This document shows positions 16,834 to 25,788 of a DNA stretch of 38,832 nt, piece after piece. The notes under the pieces are model-generated. The model was not told where the DNA came from. It saw only the letters and a program-made list of their open reading frames with translations, and did no database searches. The DNA is taken from positions 1-38,832 of the forward strand of contig PAGZ01000004.1 of NCBI GenBank assembly GCA_002704625.1, given 5' to 3'. The position numbers and the translations under genes were made by a program. Position 1 is the first letter of the stretch. Every line of letters begins with the position of its first letter. Source of the stretch: Candidatus Pelagibacter sp. GTDB taxonomy: Bacteria; Pseudomonadota; Alphaproteobacteria; Pelagibacterales; Pelagibacteraceae.

Positions 16834-18360
16834 ATGAATTTATTGTCTTCAACAACAGTTTTTGGTTTTTATACTTTGTTAAGCAGGGTTTTAGGATATT
16901 TAAGGGATATTTTAATAGCAATATTTCTGGGCACAAGCATTTATGCAGATGCTTTTTTTGTTGCTTTTAGACTTCCAAATACATTTAGAAGATTATTTGC
17001 AGAAGGAACATTTAATGCAGCTTTTATTCCAAGTTATACGGATGCAAAAATTAAAGGTGAAGACTTAGGTAAAAAGTTTGCCAACGAGGTTTTTGGCTTA
17101 CTTTTAATATTCTTAATTTTTTTAATTATAGTAATTGAAATTTTTACACCTTTCTTAGTTTATATAATTGCCCCAGGATTTTATGAAAATTCGTATAAAT
17201 TTAATTTGGCTGTAGAATTTACAAGAATAACTTTTCCATTTTTACTTTTTGTTAGCTTGTCTTCATTATTATCTGGTATTTTAAATACAAACAATAAATT
17301 CGCTGCAGCTGCTGCAGCACCTATAATTCTAAATATTATTCTAATTTTTTTTCTTTTAATTTCAGTCTACTACGATCTTAATATTGCTAAGAATTTATCA
17401 ATTGGTGTAACCCTTGCTGGAATATTGCAGTTTATAGCTTTGATAATTTTTACCAGGAAATTTTATTTTCCCTCAATTCAAATTATATTTAAATTTAATT
17501 ATAGAATAAAAAAGTTTTTTAAAAAACTATTGCCAAGTATATTTTCCTCTGGAATAACTCAAATAAATATTTTAGTGGGAACTATAATTGCATCTTTCCA
17601 ATCAGGAGCAGTTTCTTATTTGTATTATGCTGATAGAGTTTATCAAATCAACCTGGCTATTGCTGGAATTGCAGTAGGTACTGTTGCATTGCCCGCACTT
17701 TCAAAAAGTATAAAATCAAATGATCAAAAATCTGTAAACCAAATACAAAATAGATCAGTAGAATTATCTTTGTTACTTTCAATTCCAGCAACATTTGGAT
17801 TATTAATAGCTTCAAGGCAAATTATAAATAGTTTGTTTGGTTATGGATCTTTTCAAATTGAAGATGTTATTTTTACTTCTTTAGCACTAACTTTTTTTTC
17901 AATCGGGGTTCCTGCATTTGCTCTGATAAAGGTATTATCAAACTTTTATTTTGCAAGAGATAATACAAAGTTACCTTTTTATATATCTTTTCTAAGCATG
18001 GTACTTAACATTCTTATTAGCGTCTCTCTATTTAAAAAATATGGTTTTATAATTATACCAATCGCAACATCGATCTCCACTTGGGTAGCTGTTTTTATTT
18101 ATATTGTTTTACTTACTAGAAGTGGATTAATTAATTTTGAAAACAAATATTTACTTAATTTTTTTAAAATTTTAATTGCTACAATTCTCATGTGTATTTT
18201 TCTTTATTTTAGTTTAGATTATTTTGAGGATAAGTTTGATTACTATTACAAATTTAAATTAATTTATTTATTAATTGTTGTAGGCTTATCGGTAACAGTA
18301 TATCTTTTTTTTGCAAAACTTTTTGGGTTATTTAATCTTAAAAGTTATAAATTAATATGA
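16834..18360 (+). CDS. murJ: Lipid II flippase MurJ (MviN)
   Basis: MOP-superfamily inner-membrane protein that flips lipid II for peptidoglycan synthesis. The 508-residue protein has about fourteen hydrophobic helices. The family opening is clear: [20 protein letters not shown], then [28 protein letters not shown], which carries the conserved arginines. [28 protein letters not shown] in the middle is also typical. The stop codon overlaps the trpS start by four bases (ATGA), so the two are co-translated. Confidence 0.96.
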   Translation: MNLLSSTTVFGFYTLLSRVLGYLRDILIAIFLGTSIYADAFFVAFRLPNTFRRLFAEGTFNAAFIPSYTDAKIKGEDLGKKFANEVFGLLLIFLIFLIIVIEIFTPFLVYIIAPGFYENSYKFNLAVEFTRITFPFLLFVSLSSLLSGILNTNNKFAAAAAAPIILNIILIFFLLISVYYDLNIAKNLSIGVTLAGILQFIALIIFTRKFYFPSIQIIFKFNYRIKKFFKKLLPSIFSSGITQINILVGTIIASFQSGAVSYLYYADRVYQINLAIAGIAVGTVALPALSKSIKSNDQKSVNQIQNRSVELSLLLSIPATFGLLIASRQIINSLFGYGSFQIEDVIFTSLALTFFSIGVPAFALIKVLSNFYFARDNTKLPFYISFLSMVLNILISVSLFKKYGFIIIPIATSISTWVAVFIYIVLLTRSGLINFENKYLLNFFKILIATILMCIFLYFSLDYFEDKFDYYYKFKLIYLLIVVGLSVTVYLFFAKLFGLFNLKSYKLI

Positions 18361-19367
18361 GTAAAAACCACAAGGAAATAGTATTTTCAGGTGTTCAGCC
18401 AACAGGAAATCTGCATCTTGGAAATTATTTAGGAGCAATAAAAAATTTCGTTGCTTTACAAAAAAAAAAGAACTGTATTTATTGCGTTGTTGATCTTCAC
18501 GCAATAACAGTTTTTCAAGAACCAAAAATTTTAAAAAATAATATTTTGGAAACAGTTGCAGCCTTTGTAGCATGTGGTTTAGATTTTAAAAAAAATATTA
18601 TTTTTAATCAATCTTCGGTTAGTGGTCATGCCGAATTAGCCTGGATTTTGAATTGTGTATCAAGGGTTGGTTGGATGAATCGAATGACCCAGTTTAAGGA
18701 GAAAGCGGGTACTAATAAAGAGAATGCTAGCGTAGGTCTGTATGTTTACCCAAATCTTATGGCAGCAGATATACTTTTGTATAAGGCTACCCATGTTCCC
18801 GTTGGCGATGATCAAAAGCAACATTTAGAGTTATCAAGAGATATAGCGCAAAAATTTAACAATGATTTTAAATGCAAAGACTTTTTTCCAATACCTGAAC
18901 CATTAATTCAAAAAAATTTTTCAAGAGTAATGAGTTTAAGGGATGGTAAAAAGAAGATGAGCAAATCTGAGGAGTCAGATTACTCTAGAATTAATCTAAG
19001 CGATAACTCAGATGAAATAATTAAAAAAATAAAAAAAGCAAAAACAGACTCTTTGCCAATACCAGATAAAATTGAACATTTAAAAGAGAGACCCGAAGCA
19101 ATTAATTTGTTAAGCATCTACTCTTCCTTAAAAAATACTAATTTAAAAACAACTTTAGAGGAAATGGCCGGAAAGGATTTTTCAAAATTTAAAGAGAAAC
19201 TTTCGGAAATGTTGATTGATACTATTTGTCCTATAGGAAAAAAAATAAAAGAATTAAATAATGATAAGGGTTTATTGCAAAGTATTCTCAAAGATGGCTC
19301 TAATAAAGCCAAGAAAATAGCAGATGAAAATTTAAGCAAGGTAAAAGAAATTGTGGGATTTATTTAA
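18357..19367 (+). CDS. trpS: Tryptophanyl-tRNA synthetase
   Basis: Class I aminoacyl-tRNA synthetase charging tRNA-Trp. The HIGH-type motif is TGNLHLGNY (16-24) and the KMSKS loop is at 200-204. Length of 336 matches bacterial TrpS. The coding sequence contains an A10 run (18460-18469) encoding part of QKKKN, and here the frame stays intact. This is a useful comparison with the A10 run that breaks miaB. It starts within the murJ stop and is followed after 26 bases by the Fe-S carrier gene. Confidence 0.97.
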   Translation: MSKNHKEIVFSGVQPTGNLHLGNYLGAIKNFVALQKKKNCIYCVVDLHAITVFQEPKILKNNILETVAAFVACGLDFKKNIIFNQSSVSGHAELAWILNCVSRVGWMNRMTQFKEKAGTNKENASVGLYVYPNLMAADILLYKATHVPVGDDQKQHLELSRDIAQKFNNDFKCKDFFPIPEPLIQKNFSRVMSLRDGKKKMSKSEESDYSRINLSDNSDEIIKKIKKAKTDSLPIPDKIEHLKERPEAINLLSIYSSLKNTNLKTTLEEMAGKDFSKFKEKLSEMLIDTICPIGKKIKELNNDKGLLQSILKDGSNKAKKIADENLSKVKEIVGFI

Positions 19368-19393
19368 CAATTTTTCTATGGTAAAATTTGAAA

Positions 19394-19942
19394 ATGATAC
19401 AAACTGAAAATACACCAAATCCTAATGCACTGAAGTTTACTTCTAATCAAAGATTTTCTGATGTTGGTGTCAAAGAATTCCAAAAAAAAGATATTAAAGA
19501 AATAAAAAATATTTTTATTAAGAATTTGCTTAATTTTGATGGAGTTGAATTAGTATTAGTTTCAGAAAATTTCATAAGTGTTAAAAAATCTGAAAATGTA
19601 AAATGGGATATTTTGAAACCATCTATTATATCTTCAATAAACGATTATTTTGAAAAAAATGAAAAACCAGTTTTAACACAAAAACAGGAAGAACCTATAA
19701 AACAAGAGGAAGAAAATAATACAGTTAAAGAAATCAAAGAAGTACTTGATAACAAAATTAGACCTGCCGTTGCAAAAGATGGGGGAGATATTAAATTTGT
19801 ATCTTTCAAAGATGGCACTGTTAAATTAGAACTACGTGGAAGTTGTTCAGGGTGCCCAAGCTCTATGATGACTTTGAAAAATGGTGTACAAAATCTTTTG
19901 CGTCACTACGTTAAAGAAGTAAAAAATGTAGAAGCTATATAA
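19394..19942 (+). CDS. NifU-type Fe-S cluster carrier with Nfu N-terminal domain
   Basis: Scaffold/carrier for [4Fe-4S] clusters. The N-terminal Nfu_N domain begins MIQTENTPNPNALKF, the expected start of this family. A charged linker (about 90-112) leads to the C-terminal NifU domain, with KIRPAVAKDGGDIKFVSF and the cluster cysteines Cys151 and Cys154 in GSCSGCPSS. The ATG at 19394 is chosen over a TTG at 19388, giving 182 residues. It lies between trpS and the Bax-like gene, four bases before the latter. Likely clients nearby include MiaB and Nth, though that is inference. Confidence 0.94.
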   Translation: MIQTENTPNPNALKFTSNQRFSDVGVKEFQKKDIKEIKNIFIKNLLNFDGVELVLVSENFISVKKSENVKWDILKPSIISSINDYFEKNEKPVLTQKQEEPIKQEEENNTVKEIKEVLDNKIRPAVAKDGGDIKFVSFKDGTVKLELRGSCSGCPSSMMTLKNGVQNLLRHYVKEVKNVEAI

Positions 19943-19946
19943 TTAT

Positions 19947-21137
19947 ATGAAGGGAAAACAAATACCTTACATAGATCAATTGTTACAGTTAGGAAAGCTG
20001 TACAAAATAGATGAAATCAAATTTTACGCTAAATCTAAAAAACAACTTACGACATCTCAACTTGAGTTAATTTTATTAAAAAATAAAATAAGATTACCTG
20101 AACAAAGTTACAACAAAAAGAAAATTGCTGAAATTAAATTCAAAGAACAAGTTACCACAAATATTTTGATAACACTTTGTCTAATTGCTTTTATGGTAAG
20201 TATTATATCGGTTAGACCATTTATAAAATCATTTACAAGCGATATAAAATTTACATATGTAGCTAAAGAGTATAAATCGAATTTCAAAAAAAATTCTTTT
20301 GATGGCCAAACCAAAGCCCTACCCAAATCTTCTAAAAAAGATAAGGATAGCGAAGATTATATAAGTTTGGATACTAAATTAACTTTAAAAATATTTGAAA
20401 ATTTGGAATACGATTTAAAAAACATAAGATTAGGCCAAGCAGTCAAACCTGTTTACTTAAGAAAACTGCCAAAAGATCTTAAAAAAATGAAAAGTACTCA
20501 GAAAAAAAAGGATACTTTTATAAAAATTATAATGCCTTTAATTTTAAGTGAAAATAACAACATATTAGAAAACAGAAAAAAATTGTTTAAAATTTTAACA
20601 AAACAGTCGAATACGATGGGTGAAAAAGTTTGGTTAAAAAGAAGATTTAAAGAATACCAAATAGAAAAAGAGGATATAGCTGAGCTTAAATTACGAATGG
20701 ATATTGTTCCAACTTCTATTGCAATTGCACAGGCAGCCAAAGAAAGTGGTTGGGGTACTTCAAGATTTGCTTTAGAGGGAAACGCAATGTATGGACAATG
20801 GACTTGGGATAAGGATGGCATTGAGCCAACAAACAAAGATACTAATCAGGAACACAAAATTCTTAGATTTCCTATGCTACAATCATCAGTTAAAGCATAT
20901 ATGAGAAATTTAAATACTCACAGAGGTTATAGAGAATTTAGAAATCAAAGAGCTGACTTAAGGAAAACTAATAAAAATATTTCTGGATTAGATCTAGTAA
21001 AATATTTGTATAATTATGCGGAGACAGGTTCAGAATATGTAAAAATTTTAAGAAAAATTATAACGCAAAATGATCTAACAGATTTTGACAATTCAGTTTT
21101 GATGAACTCTGAGAGATCAGGTTATTTAACTTTATAA
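19947..21137 (+). CDS. Bax-like protein with glucosaminidase domain
   Basis: A 396-residue membrane-anchored predicted peptidoglycan hydrolase. A cytoplasmic N-terminal region of about 70 residues is followed by one transmembrane helix (about 72-88), then a long charged periplasmic linker. The C-terminal glucosaminidase (GH73-type) domain lies at about 205-385. The catalytic region PTSIAIAQAAKESGWGTSRF holds the likely general acid Glu266 and is followed by GNAMYGQWTW; the same arrangement is found in E. coli Bax. The extra N-terminal cytoplasmic segment is longer than the plain signal anchor usual in Bax. It ends three bases from the convergent deacetylase gene. Confidence 0.85.
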   Translation: MKGKQIPYIDQLLQLGKLYKIDEIKFYAKSKKQLTTSQLELILLKNKIRLPEQSYNKKKIAEIKFKEQVTTNILITLCLIAFMVSIISVRPFIKSFTSDIKFTYVAKEYKSNFKKNSFDGQTKALPKSSKKDKDSEDYISLDTKLTLKIFENLEYDLKNIRLGQAVKPVYLRKLPKDLKKMKSTQKKKDTFIKIIMPLILSENNNILENRKKLFKILTKQSNTMGEKVWLKRRFKEYQIEKEDIAELKLRMDIVPTSIAIAQAAKESGWGTSRFALEGNAMYGQWTWDKDGIEPTNKDTNQEHKILRFPMLQSSVKAYMRNLNTHRGYREFRNQRADLRKTNKNISGLDLVKYLYNYAETGSEYVKILRKIITQNDLTDFDNSVLMNSERSGYLTL

Positions 21138-21140
21138 ATT

Positions 21141-22190
21141 TTAAAGGTCAGCTATAACAAACTGTATTCCAAGCCAACGCCAATACCCGCCTTCTTCCCA
21201 CAAAGAGCAATTTATTCTACCCCTTTCTGTTGTAAACTTTCCATCTAAAATTATTTTTAATTGGTTTTTTTTATGAAAATGTAATTTTGATTTTCTCCAT
21301 CTATCCTGCTCATTTGAGTAACAATTTATATTTTCAATATTAGGACCATTTTCAAAAAAATAAATATTCACTTCTGGAGGATTATTATTTTCTTTAATAT
21401 ACTTTTCTAACGGAGTAATTTTTTTATATGGAAAAGGAATTGTTTTTAAAAGTCTTTTAAATCTTTTTATTTCTCCATACTTCTCATTTATTGGAAATCT
21501 TGGTAATTCATATTTATTTTTAGTTTTATCCATTACACCTGAATGTTGACCAAAAGCATATATAAAACCAAGATCACTTAAAATTCCTTTAAACGACTCG
21601 CGATATTCTCCAAAGGGATAAGCAAAAATTTTTGTATCATAGTTTAATTTTTCTTTTAAAATTCGTTTAGCTTCTTTGATATCTTTTCTAAAATTTTCAT
21701 CTGATTTATCTACAAGGTAGCCGTGCGAGTGACTATGGTTACCAATATATACAAAATCATATTTTGAAATTTCTTTTATTTCAGACCAATTCATATAGCC
21801 ACTAGCACCAACTGTCTCTGTATTTATGAAAATAATAAAAGGAATTTTATCCTTTTTTAAAATTGGCCATGCTTTTTTATAAAACGAAGAAAATCCATCA
21901 TCAATTGTAAGTAAAACTTTTTTATCAGAATTATTTTGTGTTATAGAGTTTTTAAATTCTTGAAATGAAATCATTCTAAAGCCTGACTCTTTTATTAAAT
22001 TTATATGAGATTTAAAATCTTCTATTTTTATATTTGTTGAAGGATACTTGTTTTCATCAAATCGATGGTACATTATAGATATAATCCCATTATCTTTAAT
22101 AGTATTGACCGAAGAAAAAGAATTGTTTGTTATAATCAAAAAAATTATAAGTATACACGTGATTAAAGATTTTTTAATAATAAATTTCAC
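21141..22190 (-). CDS. Exported polysaccharide deacetylase (NodB-like, CE4)
   Basis: Exported metal-dependent deacetylase. A signal peptide (about 1-27, IIKKSLITCILIIFLIITNN) precedes the NodB domain: ISIMYHRF, then LLTIDDGFSSFY with Asp97-Asp98, and the metal motif IGNHSHSHGYL with His152 and His156, then FAYPFGEYRE. A C-terminal beta-rich segment of about 100 residues (about 255-349) has no family I recognise. No ATG lies near the upstream end. GTG at 22190 is preferred over TTG at 22196 because it directly precedes the signal peptide. The start region overlaps that of tsaB on the other strand by 32 bases. The substrate could be peptidoglycan or a surface glycan. Confidence 0.86.
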   Translation of the reverse strand: MKFIIKKSLITCILIIFLIITNNSFSSVNTIKDNGIISIMYHRFDENKYPSTNIKIEDFKSHINLIKESGFRMISFQEFKNSITQNNSDKKVLLTIDDGFSSFYKKAWPILKKDKIPFIIFINTETVGASGYMNWSEIKEISKYDFVYIGNHSHSHGYLVDKSDENFRKDIKEAKRILKEKLNYDTKIFAYPFGEYRESFKGILSDLGFIYAFGQHSGVMDKTKNKYELPRFPINEKYGEIKRFKRLLKTIPFPYKKITPLEKYIKENNNPPEVNIYFFENGPNIENINCYSNEQDRWRKSKLHFHKKNQLKIILDGKFTTERGRINCSLWEEGGYWRWLGIQFVIADL

Positions 22191-22542
22191 AGGCAAAAAT
22201 GACTCTATTGGTTTAAGAGTAAATAATAATTTTTTTGTTAAAAAACTTCAAATGAATTTAAAAAATAATTCACTTATTGTGAATAATATTTTTAATTTTA
22301 CCTCAAAGAAAAAGGCTACTATTAATGGCCAATTTTCTGTAATAGTTAATATCGGACCCGGAAGTTTTTCGGGTGTAAGAATATCTCTAGCGATTGCAAA
22401 AGGAATGAAATTAGCTCGAGGAGTTAAAATATATGGGTATCAGGGTTCAGATTTACCTAAATTCGACCTTAAAAATATAGAATTATTGTTTAAAAAAAAC
22501 TTAATAGAAAATAATTTGATTAAACCACTATATTTAAGTTAA
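22159..22542 (+). CDS. tsaB: tRNA t6A biosynthesis protein TsaB, very short form
   Basis: Partner of TsaD in making threonylcarbamoyladenosine at position 37 of ANN-decoding tRNAs. Recognised by the GPGSFSGVRISLAIAKGMKLA segment (66-86), the family hallmark, and by position directly before fur and miaB. A GTG start at 22159 gives the expected opening strand KDFLIINFTGKND; the usual DTS is replaced by NFTG. The product is only 127 residues against roughly 200-230 normally. The end KPLYLS corresponds to the normal TsaB terminus, so most of the second lobe is deleted internally rather than cut off. The TsaD-facing first lobe is kept. rimI, which often follows, is missing. Confidence 0.8.
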   Translation: MIKDFLIINFTGKNDSIGLRVNNNFFVKKLQMNLKNNSLIVNNIFNFTSKKKATINGQFSVIVNIGPGSFSGVRISLAIAKGMKLARGVKIYGYQGSDLPKFDLKNIELLFKKNLIENNLIKPLYLS

Positions 22543-22555
22543 ATTAACTTATCTT

Positions 22556-22984
22556 ATGAGTAAAATTGAAGAAAAATGCAAACAAAAAGGTGTCAGGCTA
22601 ACTGATCAAAGAAAAATCATTGCGAAAGTAATATCAGATTCAAAAGAAACTTATGGATCGAAGGATCATCCTGACGTAGACGAATTACATAAGAGAGCAA
22701 CGGTAATTGATAAAAAAATTAGTATAGCAACAGTTTACAGAACCATTAAATTGTTTGAGGAGTCCGGAATTTTAATCCGTCATGACTTCAAGGAGGGAAA
22801 GTCCAGATATGAACCGACTACTGACGAACACCACAATCATTTGATTGATATAAACACTGGAGAAATAGTAGAATTTGTTGATAAAGAAGTTGAAGATCTT
22901 CAAAAAAAAATCGCTGAAAAATTAGGATATAAATTAGTAGATCATAAATTAGAATTGTACGGAACTAAAACTAAAAAGAATTAA
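22556..22984 (+). CDS. fur: Fur-family metal regulator (alphaproteobacterial Fur/Mur type)
   Basis: Metal-dependent DNA-binding repressor of 142 residues. The winged helix spans about 1-85 with the recognition region ISIATVYRTIKLF. The dimer/metal domain contains the HHNHLIDINTGEIVEF motif (His92, His93, His95) and His130. The CxxC structural-zinc cysteines of E. coli Fur are absent, which is usual for the alphaproteobacterial Fur/Mur clade, whose members often sense manganese as well as iron. It sits between tsaB and miaB, the conserved alphaproteobacterial position. A second Fur-family protein (Irr-like) is encoded at 38239, so the iron and manganese roles are probably split. Confidence 0.93.
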   Translation: MSKIEEKCKQKGVRLTDQRKIIAKVISDSKETYGSKDHPDVDELHKRATVIDKKISIATVYRTIKLFEESGILIRHDFKEGKSRYEPTTDEHHNHLIDINTGEIVEFVDKEVEDLQKKIAEKLGYKLVDHKLELYGTKTKKN

Positions 22985-22988
22985 TATT

Positions 22989-24333
22989 TTGCCTAAAAAA
23001 TTTTTCATTAAAACCTTTGGCTGTCAAATGAACGAATATGACAGTAATAGAATTGCTGATTTATTTAAATCAAGTGGGTATTTACAAAGTTTAAATATTC
23101 AAGATACAAATTTTTATGTTTTAAATACATGCCATATAAGAGAAAAATCTACCGAAAAAGTATATTCAGATATTGGAAGACTTAAAAAAAATTATAGAAA
23201 TAAATCTAAACCTATTGTTCTTGTAACCGGATGTGTTGCACAAGCAGAAAACCAGGAAATGTTAAAAAGGGAACCTTATATTGATGCAGTTGTTGGTCCC
23301 CAATCTTATCATGATATTCCAAAAATTTTAAAAAACTTGGATAAAAATACTAAAAAATTTAACCTAACAGATTTTGATGTAATCGAAAAATTTGACAAAT
23401 TAAATCTTGTTAAAAATTCAAATTCAAATATCTCAGCATTTATAACAATCCAGGAAGGCTGTGATAAATTTTGTAACTTTTGTGTAGTACCCTATACAAG
23501 AGGGGCAGAATACTCACGATCACCAAAAGATATAATTTTAGAAGCAAATGATTTAGTTAAAAATGGAGCGAGAGAAATAACTTTACTAGGTCAAAATGTG
23601 AATGCATATAAGTTTATAGATGGCAAAAAAGAAATTAGACTATCTAACTTAATTAATAGACTTTCAAAAATAGAGGAATTAAAAAGAATTAGGTACACCA
23701 CATCACACCCAAAAGATATGACACAAGATTTAATAAAGTGTTATAAAAATTCGAACAAATTGATGCCTTTTTTACATCTACCAGTTCAAAGTGGCTCTGA
23801 TAGAATTTTAAACAGTATGAATAGAAAACATACTAATGCTGAATATTTAAGTATAATTAATAAATTATTAAAAATAAATCCGGAAATTAAGTTCTCAAGT
23901 GACTTCATGGTTGGATATCCTGGGGAAACGGAAAAAGATTTTAATGAAACTATCTCACTAATAAAAAAGGTTAATTTTATCAACTCATACTCTTTTATAT
24001 ACAGCTCAAGACCAGGTACCCCTGCATCGAATTTAGAAATGATTGATAAAGAAATTCAAAAAAAAAAGATTAGTAGTTTTACAAAATTTGCTTCACAAAA
24101 TTCAAATGAATAAAAATAAAAAAGAGATTGGAAAAATTAAAGAGGTTTTAGTTGAAAATAGAATGAAAAATAGGAATCAATATTTTGGACGTACCAGAGA
24201 TTTAACTCCAGTTATTTTAAGCCAATCAAAGGATTCTGATATTGGAAAAATTTTAAATGTTAAAATAGAAGAATGTAATCAAAACTCGTTGTTTGGGAGA
24301 AGAAAGATTGCGGAAAGCGAAGCGGCAGCTTAA
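22989..24333 (+). CDS. miaB: tRNA-2-methylthio-N6-isopentenyladenosine synthase MiaB, interrupted by a frame change
   Basis: Radical-SAM methylthiotransferase acting on A37 of tRNA. The start is TTG at 22989, giving PKKFFIKTFGCQMNEYDS. The MTTase domain has Cys12, Cys48 and Cys82; the radical-SAM domain has the C-x3-C-x2-C motif Cys158/162/165. The first frame stops at 24113 without the TRAM domain. The TRAM domain (about residues 378-445, with FGRTRDLTPVIL) continues in the +1 frame to 24333. The switch falls in an A10 run at 24058-24067: with nine As a continuous protein of about 447 residues results, the normal length. It then overlaps phoH by one base. I annotate one gene with an apparent one-base insertion. 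Confidence 0.9.
24058..24067 (+). other. A10 run at the miaB frame break
   Basis: Ten consecutive As (codons CAA AAA AAA AAG in the first frame). Removing one A joins the two miaB frames exactly at the family-conserved position following the RPGTPA segment. It marks either an assembly indel or a slippage site. Confidence 0.9.
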
Positions 24334-25349
24334 TGTTAGAAGCAAAAAATTTAAATAAAGAAATTTCAATTAAAAAAATTGACAGTACTACCTCAAATAT
24401 AAAAATTTTTAATAATGATATTTTAGCTGCAATAGTTGGTGAATTTAATAAGAACCTTATCAAAATTGAAAAGCTCACAGAAACTAAGATTTTCTTTAGA
24501 GGCAATTCTATTACAGTCAAGGGCCAAAAAGATTCAATTTTGACAGTTTCTAACTCATTAATTTTTTTAGTGAATAAATTTCTTGTTACTGGCTCCATAG
24601 AGGATAATGATATAAATTACTCTGTAAAAAAGGGTGATGATTTGGAAAGAACTGGAAAAAATAAAAATAATATTAGGTCATTAGATCAAGTAATAAAAAC
24701 TCCAAGGAGATCTGTAATTCCAAAATCTGAAAAACAATCAAAGTATTTAAAAGCTTTATTGAATGAAGATATCGTCATCTCCTTGGGTCCTGCAGGAACT
24801 GGGAAAAGTTATTTAGCAGTTTCTGTAGCTGTTAATATGTTGATGGAAAAAAAAGTAGAAAAAGTAATTTTATCTCGTCCAGCTGTTGAAGCTGGTGAGA
24901 GATTAGGTTTTTTACCAGGTGACATGAAAGAAAAGGTCGATCCCTACTTAAGACCACTTTATGACGCGCTATATGATTTATTTGGATATGAAAAAGTTCA
25001 AAGGAAAATCGAGTCTGGGGAAATAGAAATTGCCCCACTCGCCTTTATGAGAGGAAGAACTTTAAAAAATTCCTTTGCAATTTTAGATGAGGCACAAAAT
25101 GCTTCATTAACACAAATTAAAATGTTTTTAACGAGAATTGGAGAAAATTCAAAAATAGTTGTAAATGGAGACCCATCACAAATCGATTTAATGAATAAAA
25201 ACCATTCTGGATTAATTCAATCAACAAAAATTTTAAAGAATGTGAAAGAGATCAAATGTATTGAATTAGATCACACAGATGTTGTAAGGCATCCATTAGT
25301 ATCAAAAATTATTCAAGCCTATCAACAAAAAACTGATGATAAAAATTGA
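24333..25349 (+). CDS. PhoH-like ATPase
   Basis: Predicted P-loop ATPase, probably linked to RNA metabolism, of 338 residues. An N-terminal KH-like region (about 25-90) includes IFFRGNSITVKG. The PhoH domain (about 125-330) has Walker A GPAGTGKS (152-159) and Walker B ILDEAQ (250-255), with SRPAVEAGERLGFLPGDMKEK between them. It starts on the last base of the miaB stop (TAATG) and ends 14 bases inside ybeY. The miaB-phoH-ybeY order is conserved among alphaproteobacteria and supports a joint role in tRNA/rRNA processing. Confidence 0.93.
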   Translation: MLEAKNLNKEISIKKIDSTTSNIKIFNNDILAAIVGEFNKNLIKIEKLTETKIFFRGNSITVKGQKDSILTVSNSLIFLVNKFLVTGSIEDNDINYSVKKGDDLERTGKNKNNIRSLDQVIKTPRRSVIPKSEKQSKYLKALLNEDIVISLGPAGTGKSYLAVSVAVNMLMEKKVEKVILSRPAVEAGERLGFLPGDMKEKVDPYLRPLYDALYDLFGYEKVQRKIESGEIEIAPLAFMRGRTLKNSFAILDEAQNASLTQIKMFLTRIGENSKIVVNGDPSQIDLMNKNHSGLIQSTKILKNVKEIKCIELDHTDVVRHPLVSKIIQAYQQKTDDKN

Positions 25350-25788
25350 TGTTTTTGTCAAAGATAGAAATTGGAGAAAATACATATCCAATCCTAAAAG
25401 ACACCTTAAAAGCAGATTAAAATATATCAATAACTCCATTCAGTTTATTAAAAATAATAAAATAAATTTCTCTATTTTATTGGCAGGAAGCAATGAAATA
25501 AAAAGATTAAATAAAAAATTTAGAAAAAAGGATAAAATAACTGATGTTTTATCATTTCCTAATTATAAAAACTTAAATTTAAAAAAAATAAAAAAAAAAG
25601 ATATTTATTTGGGCGATTTAATTTTGAATTTTTACAAAATAGATAAAAAAAATTTTAAAAAAGAATTTGATAAACTTTGGATACATGGCTTTCTCCATCT
25701 TTTGGGCCACAAGCATTACAAAAATAATGATTATTATAAAATGCACAAACTTGAAAAAAAAATACTTACTAAAATAGAGAATAATTAA
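25336..25788 (+). CDS. ybeY: Endoribonuclease YbeY
   Basis: Metal-dependent RNase needed for 16S rRNA 3' maturation and ribosome quality control. The zinc motif is HGFLHLLGHKH with His117, His121 and His127; the family usually has Asp just before the last His, here Lys126. The upstream conserved segment KITDVLSFP is present. Length of 150 is normal. It is very lysine-rich, even compared with its neighbours. It overlaps phoH by 14 bases and lnt by one base; corC/hlyC, which usually separates ybeY from lnt, is absent. Confidence 0.94.
   Translation: MIKIDVFVKDRNWRKYISNPKRHLKSRLKYINNSIQFIKNNKINFSILLAGSNEIKRLNKKFRKKDKITDVLSFPNYKNLNLKKIKKKDIYLGDLILNFYKIDKKNFKKEFDKLWIHGFLHLLGHKHYKNNDYYKMHKLEKKILTKIENN

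Noticed and set aside
22159..22542. tsaB shortened by a frameshift
   Set aside because: The frame ends with the normal TsaB terminus (PLYL) and fur follows after 13 bases, so there is no leftover coding sequence in another frame.
24043..24333. A separate small gene after miaB
   Set aside because: Its translation is the missing MiaB TRAM domain and joins the upstream frame at the A10 run, so it is part of miaB.
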